Positions 18,308 through 27,598 are shown, numbered from the stretch's first letter. The stretch is DNA of 64,000 nt from an uncultured Alistipes sp. (GCA_910583985.1 CAJTYA010000007.1:1-64000), one strand, 5' to 3'. Notes: generated by a model not told the origin, from the sequence alone. Made by a program: numbers and translations.

Positions 18308-18392
18308 GGTATTGTCCCACGTTTTTTTATGTACCTGCAAAAACCGCTGACCACAAACCGCCGAGGGACAAGGCAAACAAAACGAACGACAC

Positions 18393-19214
18393 ATGACAGC
18401 AGAAAAAACGATGGCTCGACACAGACTGTCCGCCCTTTGGCTGATCGGGGCAGGATGGTTCATCGAATTACTCACACCACTGATACTGCCTTTTCTTATC
18501 GACCTTTATTCCGAATATACGAACGACGGATACGCTATTTTCGCACTTTATTCACCGGGCGTTCAAATCATAGCCGCCATCATCGTACTCTCAGGAATAC
18601 TATGGTTAAGATCGCTGAGCCAGCATCGTGCACTCCGTATGTGTTTGACAGGGATAGCCATCGCCATGGTGCTCGACTTAGGCCTACTTATTCTCTCGAT
18701 TTCGGCATTCTTCGCGGCCGATGGCAATCACGCGGCCGGTCCCGATTCTATGAGCCGTATCAAGGGCTTTATCGATTTCTTTAGTATTCCTATTTCCTAC
18801 ATTTTGTGGATCGGATCGTTCGCGCTGGTCCGCCAAGGGCTTCCCCGGAACGACGGCTTATCCATGAAAATCGAACGGATTCAGAACATACGGATGATCC
18901 AATTCATTTTATTCACAATCAGTCATTACTGTATAGTGCTTAATAACAACGAGACAGGAATAGACAACATACAGCCGTTAATCCGCATACATCAAGTGGT
19001 TTCACTGGCGGTCGCTTTTTGTTTCGCCGTGTACTTGATTCGAGGATTGCACGCCCTTATACGGGACGAACGCTTTTTTCCCCGGAGCGCGCACGGCGTC
19101 GCCGATCCGCAAGCCTGCGTCCGACCGCGCATCGTATCCGCCTCGGCGGTCGGCGCGCTTTGCGGATGCGCCACAGTCATCCTGTGCTGCATGCTCTATG
19201 CAACACGATTTTAA
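18393..19214 (+). CDS. unknown multi-pass membrane protein
   Basis: A 273-residue protein with about six or seven hydrophobic segments: near residues 12-35 (LWLIGAGWFIELLTPLILPF), 55-75, 82-108, 130-148, 170-185, 200-220 and 245-268. It has short loops, few charged residues within the segments, and no family motif that I recognise. An alternative start (MARHRL) lies six codons downstream. The next membrane-protein gene follows after 21 bp, so the two probably form an operon and may act together in the inner membrane. The gene lies right behind the long hairpin element, which could sit in its leader. Confidence 0.65.
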   Translation: MTAEKTMARHRLSALWLIGAGWFIELLTPLILPFLIDLYSEYTNDGYAIFALYSPGVQIIAAIIVLSGILWLRSLSQHRALRMCLTGIAIAMVLDLGLLILSISAFFAADGNHAAGPDSMSRIKGFIDFFSIPISYILWIGSFALVRQGLPRNDGLSMKIERIQNIRMIQFILFTISHYCIVLNNNETGIDNIQPLIRIHQVVSLAVAFCFAVYLIRGLHALIRDERFFPRSAHGVADPQACVRPRIVSASAVGALCGCATVILCCMLYATRF

Positions 19215-19235
19215 TAACCAATCATATCGATCGAA

Positions 19236-19832
19236 ATGACACTACTACTTATTCTTGTCGGACTGGTACTGGGCGGTCTGTTTTTAAAATATTTCAAACG
19301 AATCGATACGGCATTATTCGGGAAAACGACGGAGAACTACGAACCGTTCGGCCTCGTAACCGTGTTGATTTGCATGCTTAGCGGAGCGGTGATCGGCGGA
19401 GGCACTTTCCTGAACAAGGCTTTCGATGTCGATTGGCCGATCAAATCGATCGAGACATACTCGGCGATGATTACCATTTCGGCCCTTTCCTATGCGGTAT
19501 ACGCGGCCATAGCGAAGATGGAAGGCGTTTTCGCTCGAATCGGGAAAATATTTTTCATGGTATTCTCTTGCGCGATAGGCATGTTCGTCGGGGCATTGGG
19601 GTCGGTCGTCGCTATCGTTTTAGTGATTCTTTTCTTGCTGCTTTACATAGTGGGCGGAATGCTCACCTCAAAAACCGACAGCCGGGCCGCTTATAACCAA
19701 GAGGCCGACGAACTGAACTGGGAACGCGAACAAATGATGGGCCGTAGCCACGTTTCGGAGGAAGAAGCATTCGATCTGAGAAACCGGATTCGACAACACA
19801 ACCAACGTTCGGGCAAAAATTTATTAGGCTGA
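19236..19832 (+). CDS. unknown membrane protein with charged C-terminus
   Basis: A 198-residue protein with four probable membrane segments (residues about 2-18, 38-58, 78-92 and 105-145, the last a long run such as SVVAIVLVILFLLLYIVGG). A hydrophilic tail of about 50 residues (SRAAYNQEADELNWEREQMM) is predicted to face the cytoplasm. No known family was recognised. It follows the preceding membrane-protein gene by 21 bp, and a terminator starts 26 bp after its stop, which closes a two-gene operon. Confidence 0.7.
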   Translation: MTLLLILVGLVLGGLFLKYFKRIDTALFGKTTENYEPFGLVTVLICMLSGAVIGGGTFLNKAFDVDWPIKSIETYSAMITISALSYAVYAAIAKMEGVFARIGKIFFMVFSCAIGMFVGALGSVVAIVLVILFLLLYIVGGMLTSKTDSRAAYNQEADELNWEREQMMGRSHVSEEEAFDLRNRIRQHNQRSGKNLLG

Positions 19833-19857
19833 CAATCGCCCGCCGAACGAATATCGG

Positions 19858-19886
19858 AAAGAGTCGTAGCGCATACGGCTCTTTTC
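19858..19886 (+). terminator. terminator of the two membrane-protein genes
   Basis: AAAGAGTCGT pairs with ACGGCTCTTT (one T-G pair, 7-nt loop), followed by a short T tract. Confidence 0.7.
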
Positions 19887-19978
19887 GTTTATCCGGAGGG
19901 AGCACGCCCGACAGGACAAGGCCGAAGGTCCGCCGCGTGAGTCGAGCGGCCGGAAAGGACCGCCGCTCCGAAACCGGA

Positions 19979-20016
19979 AGATCCGCCCCGGATCGAACGG
20001 GCGGCTCTTCTTTTTT
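19979..20016 (+). terminator. terminator-like hairpin with T tract
   Basis: AGATCCGCCC pairs with GGGCGGCTCT (one mismatch), followed by TCTTTTTT. It faces plus although only spacer precedes it after the 19858 terminator, and may be a backup. Confidence 0.5.
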
Positions 20017-20046
20017 CGCGATTCGGACGGGATCGGAGAACCTTGC

Positions 20047-20397
20047 CTATTTTATCCTTTCCCAAACTTCCTCGACGGAAATCTTCCCGTCGAGTTTGCC
20101 TTCGATACACATCGTCCTGCCGTCCCCGAACGTCACGTCATAAACGGCCTTCTTTTTCTTGAAACGTTTCATGTCGGACAACGTATAGAGAATCTTCTCG
20201 GTATAGACACCGTTTTCGAACGTATAGGTTCCCCCCGCACCCGTATGCATATCCAAATTTTCGTCGTCAAGGACCCACAGGAAGTTCCCGTCGGCAATGA
20301 ATTCGACCTCGGTCGTTTTCGCGCGGGATTCGGGCATCGCCCGTTTCCATACGCCCCGGACATCTTGCGCACCGAGCGCCGAACAGAAAACAGGCAC
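20047..20397 (-). CDS. small secreted protein, signal peptide frameshifted
   Basis: The frame ending at 20047 encodes a compact protein beginning GAQDVRGVWKR and continuing with strands such as TEVEFIADGNFLWVLDDEN and GGTYTFENGVYTEKILYTL. It looks like a small lipocalin-like beta-sandwich. As given, the frame can only start at a GTG (20397) inside a broken signal peptide. The true start is probably the ATG at 20429 (MKKPILFRTVSCLF). Adding one T to the run at 20387-20390 (minus strand) joins both parts into a perfect signal peptide ending ALGAQ and a 127-residue protein. The gene is either a slippage variant, a young pseudogene or a sequencing error. Confidence 0.6.
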   Translation of the reverse strand: MPVFCSALGAQDVRGVWKRAMPESRAKTTEVEFIADGNFLWVLDDENLDMHTGAGGTYTFENGVYTEKILYTLSDMKRFKKKKAVYDVTFGDGRTMCIEGKLDGKISVEEVWERIK

Positions 20398-20613
20398 GAC
20401 ACGGTCCGGAATAAGATCGGCTTTTTCATCGTATAAAATTCGTTTAAAACCAGAGTCTCGATATTCCGCTGAAAGATCGGAAACGAAGCGCGATTTTTCT
20501 CCGAGAAAAGGCGATTTCCGAAACGGTCGCCCCGGTCGTCCGTCCCTCGCGCAGGAATTTTCGCCGTTGCCGCAAAAATGATTACCTTGTGCGAAATTTC
20601 AATCGCACTTGCC

Positions 20614-22005
20614 ATGACTCTGATAAAATCCATTTCCGGCATACGAGGCACCGTCGGAGGCGCCCCCGGAGACAACCTCACCCCGCTCGATCTGGTCAAA
20701 TTCACGGCGGCCTACGCCCGCTGGCTCAAAGAGACCGCCCCGGACAAGGGCAAGCTCACCGTCGTCGTGGGACGCGACGCCCGGCTTTCGGGCGAAATGG
20801 CGACCTCCATCGTCGAGGGAACGCTCTGCGGATCGGGCATCGACGTGATCGACATCGGGCTGGCCACGACGCCCACCGTCGAAATGGCCGTGACGGGGAA
20901 AGGGGCCGACGGAGGCATCATCCTCACGGCCAGCCACAACCCTAAACAATGGAACGCCCTCAAGCTGCTCAATGCCAGAGGCGAATTCCTCAACGACGCC
21001 GAAGGCCGCCGCGTGCTGGCCATCGCCTCGGCCGACGATTACGTATTCCCCGAAGTGGACGCGCTGGGTCATGTCACCGAACGCGGCAGCTACGACCGCG
21101 AGCACATCGAGAAGGTGCTGGCCCTCGAATTAGTGGACCGCGAAGCGATCCGGGCGGCCGGGCTCCGCGTCGTGGTCGATGCCGTCAACTCCGTGGGCGG
21201 CACGGTCATTCCGGCCCTGCTGTGCGAACTGGGCGTCGAAGTGATCGAACTGAACTGCACGCCCGACGGCAAGTTCGCCCACAACCCCGAACCCATCCCG
21301 GAAAACCTGACCGAAATATCGGCGCGCGTGCCGGCCGAAAAGGCCCATCTGGGCATCGTCGTCGATCCGGACGTGGACCGGCTGGCGCTCGTCTGCGAAG
21401 ACGGCTCGATGTTCGGCGAGGAATACACGCTCGTGGCGGTGGCCGACTATGTGCTCTCGCACACGCCGGGCGCGACCGTATCGAACCTCAGCTCGTCGCG
21501 CGCGCTGCGGGACGTCACGCAGAAGCACGGATGCCGCTACACGGCCTCGGCCGTCGGCGAAGTGAACGTCGTGGCGAAAATGAAGGAGACGGGTGCCGTC
21601 ATCGGAGGCGAAGGCAACGGCGGAGTCATCTATCCCGCCATCCACTACGGCCGCGACGCACTGGTCGGCACGGCACTGTTCCTGACCCATCTGGCCAAAA
21701 CCGGCCTGAGCGCCTCGGCGCTGCGGGCGACCTATCCGCCATACTACATCTCGAAAAACAAGATCGAGCTGACGCCCGACATCGACGTGGACGACGTGCT
21801 CCGCCAGATGAAGCAGCGTTACGCACAGGAACGGATCGACGACATCGACGGCGTGAAGATCGACTTCCCGACCCAATGGGTCCACCTGCGCAAATCGAAC
21901 ACCGAGCCGATCATCCGCATTTACAGCGAAAGCCGCGACAAGGCCTCGACCGACGCGCTGGCCGAAAAGATCATCGCCGACATCCGCGGGATCGTAGGGA
22001 AATAG
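20614..22005 (+). CDS. glmM: phosphoglucosamine mutase
   Basis: A 463-residue alpha-D-phosphohexomutase. The phosphoserine loop is TASHNP with Ser107, the metal loop is DPDVDR, the sugar-binding loop GEGNGG, and the phosphate-binding end RKSNTEPIIRIYSES. Together these make a complete enzyme. GlmM converts glucosamine-6-phosphate to glucosamine-1-phosphate for UDP-GlcNAc, peptidoglycan and lipid A; a phosphomannomutase role is possible in this subfamily. The start is the ATG of MTLIKSISGIRGT, since homologues begin there and the 12 codons upstream do not look like enzyme sequence. The gene stands alone; a short hairpin and a strong two-part hairpin follow. Confidence 0.9.
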   Translation: MTLIKSISGIRGTVGGAPGDNLTPLDLVKFTAAYARWLKETAPDKGKLTVVVGRDARLSGEMATSIVEGTLCGSGIDVIDIGLATTPTVEMAVTGKGADGGIILTASHNPKQWNALKLLNARGEFLNDAEGRRVLAIASADDYVFPEVDALGHVTERGSYDREHIEKVLALELVDREAIRAAGLRVVVDAVNSVGGTVIPALLCELGVEVIELNCTPDGKFAHNPEPIPENLTEISARVPAEKAHLGIVVDPDVDRLALVCEDGSMFGEEYTLVAVADYVLSHTPGATVSNLSSSRALRDVTQKHGCRYTASAVGEVNVVAKMKETGAVIGGEGNGGVIYPAIHYGRDALVGTALFLTHLAKTGLSASALRATYPPYYISKNKIELTPDIDVDDVLRQMKQRYAQERIDDIDGVKIDFPTQWVHLRKSNTEPIIRIYSESRDKASTDALAEKIIADIRGIVGK

Positions 22006-22064
22006 GATGAACCGTAGAATTTCAGGCACAAGCGGCCCTTAAAGAGCCCCACGACCGCTTTTTT

Positions 22065-22121
22065 CCACGCCGGACCGGAAGCCTGCCGCTGTTAGGCGGA
22101 GAGGCTTCCGGTCCGGCGTGG
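22065..22121. terminator. perfect 20-bp hairpin with nested inner stem
   Basis: CCACGCCGGACCGGAAGCCT pairs perfectly with its complement at 22102-22121; within the 17-nt loop CCGC pairs with GCGG. A weaker hairpin (AAGCGG/CCGCTT) with six Ts at 22030-22064 precedes it and is the likely glmM terminator. Confidence 0.7.
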
Positions 22122-22682
22122 TTTCGTCGTCCCCCGGCACAATCCGAATGCGGCCCGAAAGCCGAAGATTTCGAAATCCGTCCCATTCCGATCCGACAGC
22201 AACGGGATGCGGCGAATCGTTTTCGTGGCGATTAAGCCACGTGTCAGCCGTGCTTTTCCCGCGCGGTTTAACGTGCAAATACATACCATGCATTCCGGAG
22301 CGATGCGGCCCGGTTCCGCACGAATCCGGAACATATAAAATTACATAAATGTTTACCGACTGCCCTCTTGCAATTGACAAAACCGTTATTTATATTTGCA
22401 AAAGACACGAAATATTTTTCACCCGGCAAAATCCCATCCCTGTAAAAAGACGCTGCAAACAAAAATTTTCCCTTTCCCCAAAAACACGGACAGTTCACGG
22501 AATCCCATATTATTTTATGATTATTTGCATTCACGCCGCCCGGCTTCGCCACACACAACAACGTTTTCATTAGCAAACACTCGCCCCTCCGCCTCCCGAT
22601 TCGGAGCCTTTGCCAACGGGAAAACAGGAAGGAATGTCCGTTATCCGGATAAAAGCGGAAATTGCCAAGCATATACTTTAAA
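22122..22682. other. spacer and leader before the beta-propeller gene
   Basis: No gene recognised. It holds the promoter at 22367-22398, which implies a leader of about 280 nt for the lipoprotein gene. The leader sequence is AT-rich with short weak frames. Confidence 0.5.
22367..22398 (+). promoter_or_regulatory. promoter upstream of the beta-propeller lipoprotein
   Basis: CTTG (22367-22370), 20 bp, TATATTTG (22391-22398). Confidence 0.75.
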
Positions 22683-23867
22683 ATGAAATACATATATCTG
22701 ACTTTAGCACTTGCAGGATTAGCGCTGAGTTGTATGCGGTGCGGTTCCGATTCGGAATCGACGGTATCGGAGGATCGTGCTACGACGATCACGATCGACA
22801 TGGACCGGAGCGTCGAGCAGATGGATTGCGCTTTTCTGTTCGACACGACCCGATGCGAGATCATTCCTCTGGAAACGTCCGACGAATGCCTGATCGGAGA
22901 GGTCTCGAAAATATTTTCCGAAAACGGCCGGATTTGCATACTGGACAAAAAAGCGAACAGCGTGTTTATTCTCGAAGAGGACGGAAGGTTGACCGCGAAA
23001 ATCTTCGCCGTCGGACGCAGCGACCGTGAATATCTGGAACTGGCCGACATGAGCGTATCGGGCGGCCTGATCTGGCTGCTCGATCAGGCGATGAATAAGA
23101 TTCTGTGCTACGACCTTTCCGGACAATACCTAAAGACGATCGATATCTCATCCTATTGGGCGAACAAAATACTCGTGCGAAACGACAGGATCTATCTGAT
23201 CAACGAATGGAGCGACTCGAACGAGGGCATGTACCGTCTGTTCGTTTTGGATACCGACGGCAAGCCGATCGACAAATTTCTGCCGTTCGAAACGGAAGAC
23301 ACCGACCGTTACTGCGGCCGCGATCTGGAGAGCTATACGATACTCGGCGACGAAATCGACTTGTGTTACCCCTCCGACAATACGGTCTACGGTGTGGCCG
23401 ACGGAAAATGCACAGCCAAATATCGGATCGACTTCGGAAAACGGACAATGCCGGAAGAACACGCCGCGAAAAGCCTGATCGAATATATGAATAACGGACT
23501 GAATGAGGAATATGTCATGGGGATTGATGCCTTCAAGGAATCCTCGCGCTATCTTTTCTTCCGTTTCGGACTGGGAGCGACGGATTACACGGCGATCTAC
23601 GACAAAAAAACGGGAACGGTCGACCTGACGAATTCGGCTTCTCTGATCAACAATTCGACCTGTTGCCTGTCTCTGACCTCCTATTTCGTGGAGGGAGACG
23701 ACGTATATTCCTACATTCCCGCCTACCAACTGAAGCTCATCTATGCGTACGGCACGAAAAACAAACTCCCCGAAGGCAATGTGTACGGAGACCGTCTATC
23801 GCAGATCATAGCGGACACGGACGAATCGGACAACGGAATTCTGGTAAAATACAAGTTGAACGAATGA
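22683..23867 (+). CDS. 6-bladed beta-propeller lipoprotein
   Basis: A 394-residue exported protein. The signal sequence MKYIYLTLALAGLALSCMRC carries a lipobox-like LSC. The mature part shows repeated blade motifs: IFSENGRICILDKKANSVFI, SGGLIWLLDQAMNKILCYDL, ILVRNDRIYLINEW and so on, as in the Bacteroidetes 6-bladed beta-propeller family (BF2992/DUF4934-like). These are common surface or periplasmic lipoproteins of unknown ligand. The ATG at 22683 was chosen because it opens the signal peptide; an ATG seven codons upstream would add a polar extension. The gene is monocistronic as far as can be seen. Confidence 0.75.
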   Translation: MKYIYLTLALAGLALSCMRCGSDSESTVSEDRATTITIDMDRSVEQMDCAFLFDTTRCEIIPLETSDECLIGEVSKIFSENGRICILDKKANSVFILEEDGRLTAKIFAVGRSDREYLELADMSVSGGLIWLLDQAMNKILCYDLSGQYLKTIDISSYWANKILVRNDRIYLINEWSDSNEGMYRLFVLDTDGKPIDKFLPFETEDTDRYCGRDLESYTILGDEIDLCYPSDNTVYGVADGKCTAKYRIDFGKRTMPEEHAAKSLIEYMNNGLNEEYVMGIDAFKESSRYLFFRFGLGATDYTAIYDKKTGTVDLTNSASLINNSTCCLSLTSYFVEGDDVYSYIPAYQLKLIYAYGTKNKLPEGNVYGDRLSQIIADTDESDNGILVKYKLNE

Positions 23868-24300
23868 ACAAAATAATTCGTTTTCTGTCAGGGGTTTCTC
23901 CGGTGTCGTCGATTATTCTATAAGCGCCCCGTCACACTCACAAACGAATTGACAAGCCAGAAAACGCAGATCTTCATACGGCGCTCTTTCCTGCGTTTAC
24001 GCATCCGCTGCGCCCAGAGCTTCCATGGCTGTCCGTACGCATTTGCGGAACGAGCCGGACATCCTCCGCAGAAGACCGCTGCAGACTCACCGTCCACAAA
24101 AGAATCCCCTTCCGTGCCGTTTCGACGGTCCGGAAGGGGATTCGTTCTCGCTCCGTGTCAGTCTTTCCGGTCGCAGCGCATCGCGGTTTCGGAGCGGACA
24201 CGACCGGTCGGCATGCTTTCGGGAGAGAGGACTTCCGGACATCCTCCCGACGAAACGGGAACGACCGGACATCGGCATCCCGAAAAGCACGCCCTCATCT
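23868..24300. other. spacer between convergent genes
   Basis: No gene recognised. The main structure is the hairpin at 24102-24143. Confidence 0.5.
24102..24143. terminator. two-part hairpin between convergent genes
   Basis: GAATCCCCTTCCG pairs perfectly with CGGAAGGGGATTC, and CCGT/ACGG pair inside the loop. Flanking T-rich positions exist on both sides, so it may serve both strands. Confidence 0.6.
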
Positions 24301-25731
24301 TCAGTCAGAGAAATCGTCCGTCCGGAACGGAATGACGGGAAGTCCCCTCGGCGTGGCGAGGTTGCCCGGCGCGAAATCCTTGAAACAATAGCGCACGGCC
24401 ACCGGTTCGGGCACTTCGGGCGAAGAGACGATCAGCGGGAACTCCGGTTCGGGGCCGACGACCGCTTCGGCCGGACGGAACACCCGGTCCGGACCGCAGA
24501 TCTCGAATCCCTCGATGCCCTCGAACCGGTTGTACCCCATCTCCGCATGATCGAGCCACAGGCAGATCTTGCCGTCGAGTACCTCCATCGACCGGTACCG
24601 CGGACTTTCGCAAGTGATTTCCCCGAAGCCGTAGGTCTTGTTCAGCGCCATGCAGGCCAGCCGGTAACCGACATCGTATTTGTTCGCAGGATGGATGTTC
24701 GCTTCCTCGTAAGGCTCCACTAAATCGTTCGTCGACACCATGCCGCTGTGCGGAATCAAATCCAGCGCCTTGCACTGGGCCTCGCGCAGCCGGGCGGCCA
24801 TATCGCCGCCCGCATACCGGAACGGAGCGATCTCGACATAATAGAACGGCAGATCGTCCCCGCGCCAGAGCCTGCGCCAGAGCGCCGCCAAATCGGCCAG
24901 ACGCTGCGCATAGCACGCATGGGCCCCGACATTCGACTCGCCCTGATAGAACAGGAAACCCCGGATCGTGTAATCGGTCAGCGGATGCACCATGCCGTTG
25001 TACATCTTCAGCGGGTGCAGGTACTCGCCCGGAAAGCGGGCGAACGCCTCCTCGGTCAGTTCCTCGACGGGATCGGTGTACGACTCCAGCGTCGCGCGGT
25101 CGAGCCACCCCTCTACGCGGCTTCCGCCCCACGTGCAGTCGATGATGCCCACGGGCACACCCAACGCGTCGCTCAGCATCTCGGCGAAGAAATAGCCCAC
25201 GGCCGAGCAACGGGACGCCGTAGCGGCGGTAAACTCCCTCCAGCGACCGCCCACACGCTCCTGTGGCGTCATCGAAAGCGCTTGGGACACTTTCACGTAA
25301 CGTATCTTGCGGAATTGCGCGGCGGCGCGGGCGATCGTCTCGTTGGAACGTGCCACAGGACAGTTTTTCCAACCTCCGAGCCCCATCTCCATATTGCTCT
25401 GTCCGCCGGCGAACCACACCTCGCCGATAAGGACGTTGTCGAGTGTCACCTTTTCGCCGCTGACGATCGTGATCCGCTGCGGGGCGAAACTGCCCTCCGG
25501 CGTCCGGATTTCCGCGATCCACCGTCCGTCGCCGCCGCTGCGCACCGTCGTCTTTTCGCCCCACGAAGTCGCGATCTTCACCGCGGCATCCGCATCGGCC
25601 CAGCCCCACAGGCGGACCGAAGCGTTCCGTTGCAGCACCATGTCGCTGCCGATAATATCGGGCAGATCGACTCCGGCCGTCGCGTTCCACGCCGCGACGA
25701 GCCCGGCCAGCAGGAAAAGTATCTTTTTCAT
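24301..25731 (-). CDS. sialate O-acetylesterase, second of a tandem pair
   Basis: A 476-residue secreted SGNH-type esterase (PF03629). It has a signal peptide (MKKILFLLAGLVAAWNATAG), an N-terminal beta domain starting VDLPDIIGSDMVLQRNASVR, the nucleophile block GQSNMEM near residue 110, the oxyanion region FLFYQGESNVG and the C-terminal NIHPANK holding the catalytic His. Such enzymes remove acetyl groups from sialic acids or, in Bacteroidetes polysaccharide loci, from other acetylated glycans. It follows its paralogue by 29 bp in the same direction. No sialidase or transporter is in view, so the substrate is unsettled. Confidence 0.85.
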   Translation of the reverse strand: MKKILFLLAGLVAAWNATAGVDLPDIIGSDMVLQRNASVRLWGWADADAAVKIATSWGEKTTVRSGGDGRWIAEIRTPEGSFAPQRITIVSGEKVTLDNVLIGEVWFAGGQSNMEMGLGGWKNCPVARSNETIARAAAQFRKIRYVKVSQALSMTPQERVGGRWREFTAATASRCSAVGYFFAEMLSDALGVPVGIIDCTWGGSRVEGWLDRATLESYTDPVEELTEEAFARFPGEYLHPLKMYNGMVHPLTDYTIRGFLFYQGESNVGAHACYAQRLADLAALWRRLWRGDDLPFYYVEIAPFRYAGGDMAARLREAQCKALDLIPHSGMVSTNDLVEPYEEANIHPANKYDVGYRLACMALNKTYGFGEITCESPRYRSMEVLDGKICLWLDHAEMGYNRFEGIEGFEICGPDRVFRPAEAVVGPEPEFPLIVSSPEVPEPVAVRYCFKDFAPGNLATPRGLPVIPFRTDDFSD

Positions 25732-25760
25732 AAGACCATGTTTTTCGGATAAAGATAGAA

Positions 25761-27170
25761 TCAGAAATTGTCGGTCCGGAACGGCACGAGCGGCATACGG
25801 CGGCTGTTGACGACATTGCCGGGCATGAAGTCGCCGAACCCGTAGCGCACGGCCACCGGCTCGGTCACCTCCGGCGAGCTGAGGACGATCCTTTTGTTGT
25901 TCTCGACGGCGGCCACGGCCGGATGGAACACCCGATCCGGACCGCAGATTTCGAATCCCCGGATATCGGTCGTGCGACCGAAACCGCTTTCGGCAAAATC
26001 GAACGACAGGAAGGCCTTCCCGTCGAGGATGTCCATCGAACGGAACCGCATTCCCTCGCAGGCGACCTGCTCGCGACCGTAGGTGCGGTTCAGCGCCCAG
26101 AAAGCCAGACGGTGCCCCACGCTCCGCTTATCGGAGGGATGGATATTGGCCGACTCGAAGGGCTCCACCAGATCGTTCGTCGACACCATGCCGCTGCCCG
26201 GAATGAGCTTCTGCGCCTCGCACTGCGCCTCGCGCAGATAGGCGGCGAGTCCGTGGCCGTAGCCGAACGGCGCGATCTCGACGAAGAAAAACGGTTTCTG
26301 CTCGCCGCCCCACGCTCCGCGCCATGCCTCCGCCATATCGGCCATACGCTGCGCATAGACATCGTGATGCCCGATGTTCGACTCGCCCTGATACCACAGG
26401 AAGCCCCGCAGCGTATATTTCGCCAAGGGATGGATCATCGCATTGTACATCGCCATGGGACGCATGTGGAGCTCCTTCTCGGCCTCGTAGGCGCTCGGCG
26501 AGAGGTCGATGTCGGGATAGCGGGCCAGCTTTTCGCGCGGAATCCAGCACTCGATCCGGCTGCCGCCCCACGAGCTGTCGATCACGCCGACCGGCACGTC
26601 CAACGCCCGCGAAAGCGCCTCGGCGAAGAAATAGGCCGTCGCGCTGAAACGGGGCGCCGTAGCCGTGCAGAGCACATTCCACCTACCCTCGACCCGGTCC
26701 GTCGGCTCGTAGGACTGCGAATAGGGCACTTTGAGGTAGCGTATTCTGTCGCGCAGCCCGTCGGCGAAAGCGATCGCCTCGTCGGCTCCTTCGACATAGG
26801 CATTCCAATACCCGCCCAACGGCATATCCATGTTGCTCTGGCCGGAGGCGAACCACACCTCGCCGATAAGAACGTTTTCAAGCGTCACCGTCTCGCCGCT
26901 GCGCACCGTGATCCGCTGCGGCTCGAATCCGCCGCGGGGCGTGCGGACCGTCGTCTGCCAATATCCCTCGTCATTGCTCACGGCCGAGGCCTTCGCACCC
27001 CACGAGGTCCGTATTTTCACCGCGTCGTGCGGATCGGCCCATCCCCAGAGCGTCACCTCCGCATTCTGCTGCAACACCATGTTGTCGCCGATTGCATCCG
27101 GCAGCGAGACTTTCGCCGAAACGCACAGCGCCGCGACGACTCCCGCCAACGATAAAAAAATCCTTTTCAT
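25761..27170 (-). CDS. sialate O-acetylesterase, first of a tandem pair
   Basis: A 469-residue paralogue of the downstream esterase with the same plan. It has a signal peptide (MKRIFLSLAGVVAALCVSA), then SLPDAIGDNMVLQQNAEVTL, the nucleophile block GQSNMDM, FLWYQGESNIG and NIHPSDKRSVGHRLAF. The two proteins align over their whole length, which points to a tandem duplication that kept both active sites. A -7 element at 27316-27323 gives the pair a common promoter with a leader of about 140 nt. The divergent metallophosphoesterase gene begins 429 bp away. Confidence 0.85.
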   Translation of the reverse strand: MKRIFLSLAGVVAALCVSAKVSLPDAIGDNMVLQQNAEVTLWGWADPHDAVKIRTSWGAKASAVSNDEGYWQTTVRTPRGGFEPQRITVRSGETVTLENVLIGEVWFASGQSNMDMPLGGYWNAYVEGADEAIAFADGLRDRIRYLKVPYSQSYEPTDRVEGRWNVLCTATAPRFSATAYFFAEALSRALDVPVGVIDSSWGGSRIECWIPREKLARYPDIDLSPSAYEAEKELHMRPMAMYNAMIHPLAKYTLRGFLWYQGESNIGHHDVYAQRMADMAEAWRGAWGGEQKPFFFVEIAPFGYGHGLAAYLREAQCEAQKLIPGSGMVSTNDLVEPFESANIHPSDKRSVGHRLAFWALNRTYGREQVACEGMRFRSMDILDGKAFLSFDFAESGFGRTTDIRGFEICGPDRVFHPAVAAVENNKRIVLSSPEVTEPVAVRYGFGDFMPGNVVNSRRMPLVPFRTDNF

Positions 27171-27598
27171 TCCGGTTTCGTATTGATTTAGGTTTTACGT
27201 TCGATTGTCCCCTCGTTTTCGTCCCGGACGATGCCCGGACCGCGAACCGCATGTTCTGCACCGGGCGACCGCCACATACCGGTCCGCCGCCCGGTTCCGA
27301 GCACACTGCCGGAAACAAAGATAGCCTTTTATTCGAGAGATAAAGTCCGCTTAACCGATAAAACCGCCGATTCGCCGAAATATCCGTCTTCGCCGGACCG
27401 CCCGCGCAGTTCGGGCACCGGAAATCGAGCAGCGATTCTCCGGCATGCACGCGACCGCGCCGAACGACGGACTCCGCTCCGCGGCGGGCATCCGGTCCGG
27501 CGGGCATCGGCCCACGAGGGAAACGGGCATCGCATTCCGGATATTTTTTCGTAAATTCGTCGGACGATCCGCTTTTCCGAAAAACAAATTTCCGAACG
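27171..27598. other. divergent promoter region
   Basis: No gene recognised. It holds the esterase -7 element; no full promoter consensus was found for the plus-strand gene at 27599. Confidence 0.5.
27316..27323 (-). promoter_or_regulatory. -7 element of the esterase pair
   Basis: TATCTTTG on the minus strand, about 146 bp upstream of the first esterase. The -33 half is weak. Confidence 0.5.

Noticed and set aside
18173..18475. 100-codon minus-strand frame across the long hairpin
   Set aside because: Most of its codons fall in the two arms of the hairpin, and a reading frame there is better explained by the RNA or DNA structure than by a protein.
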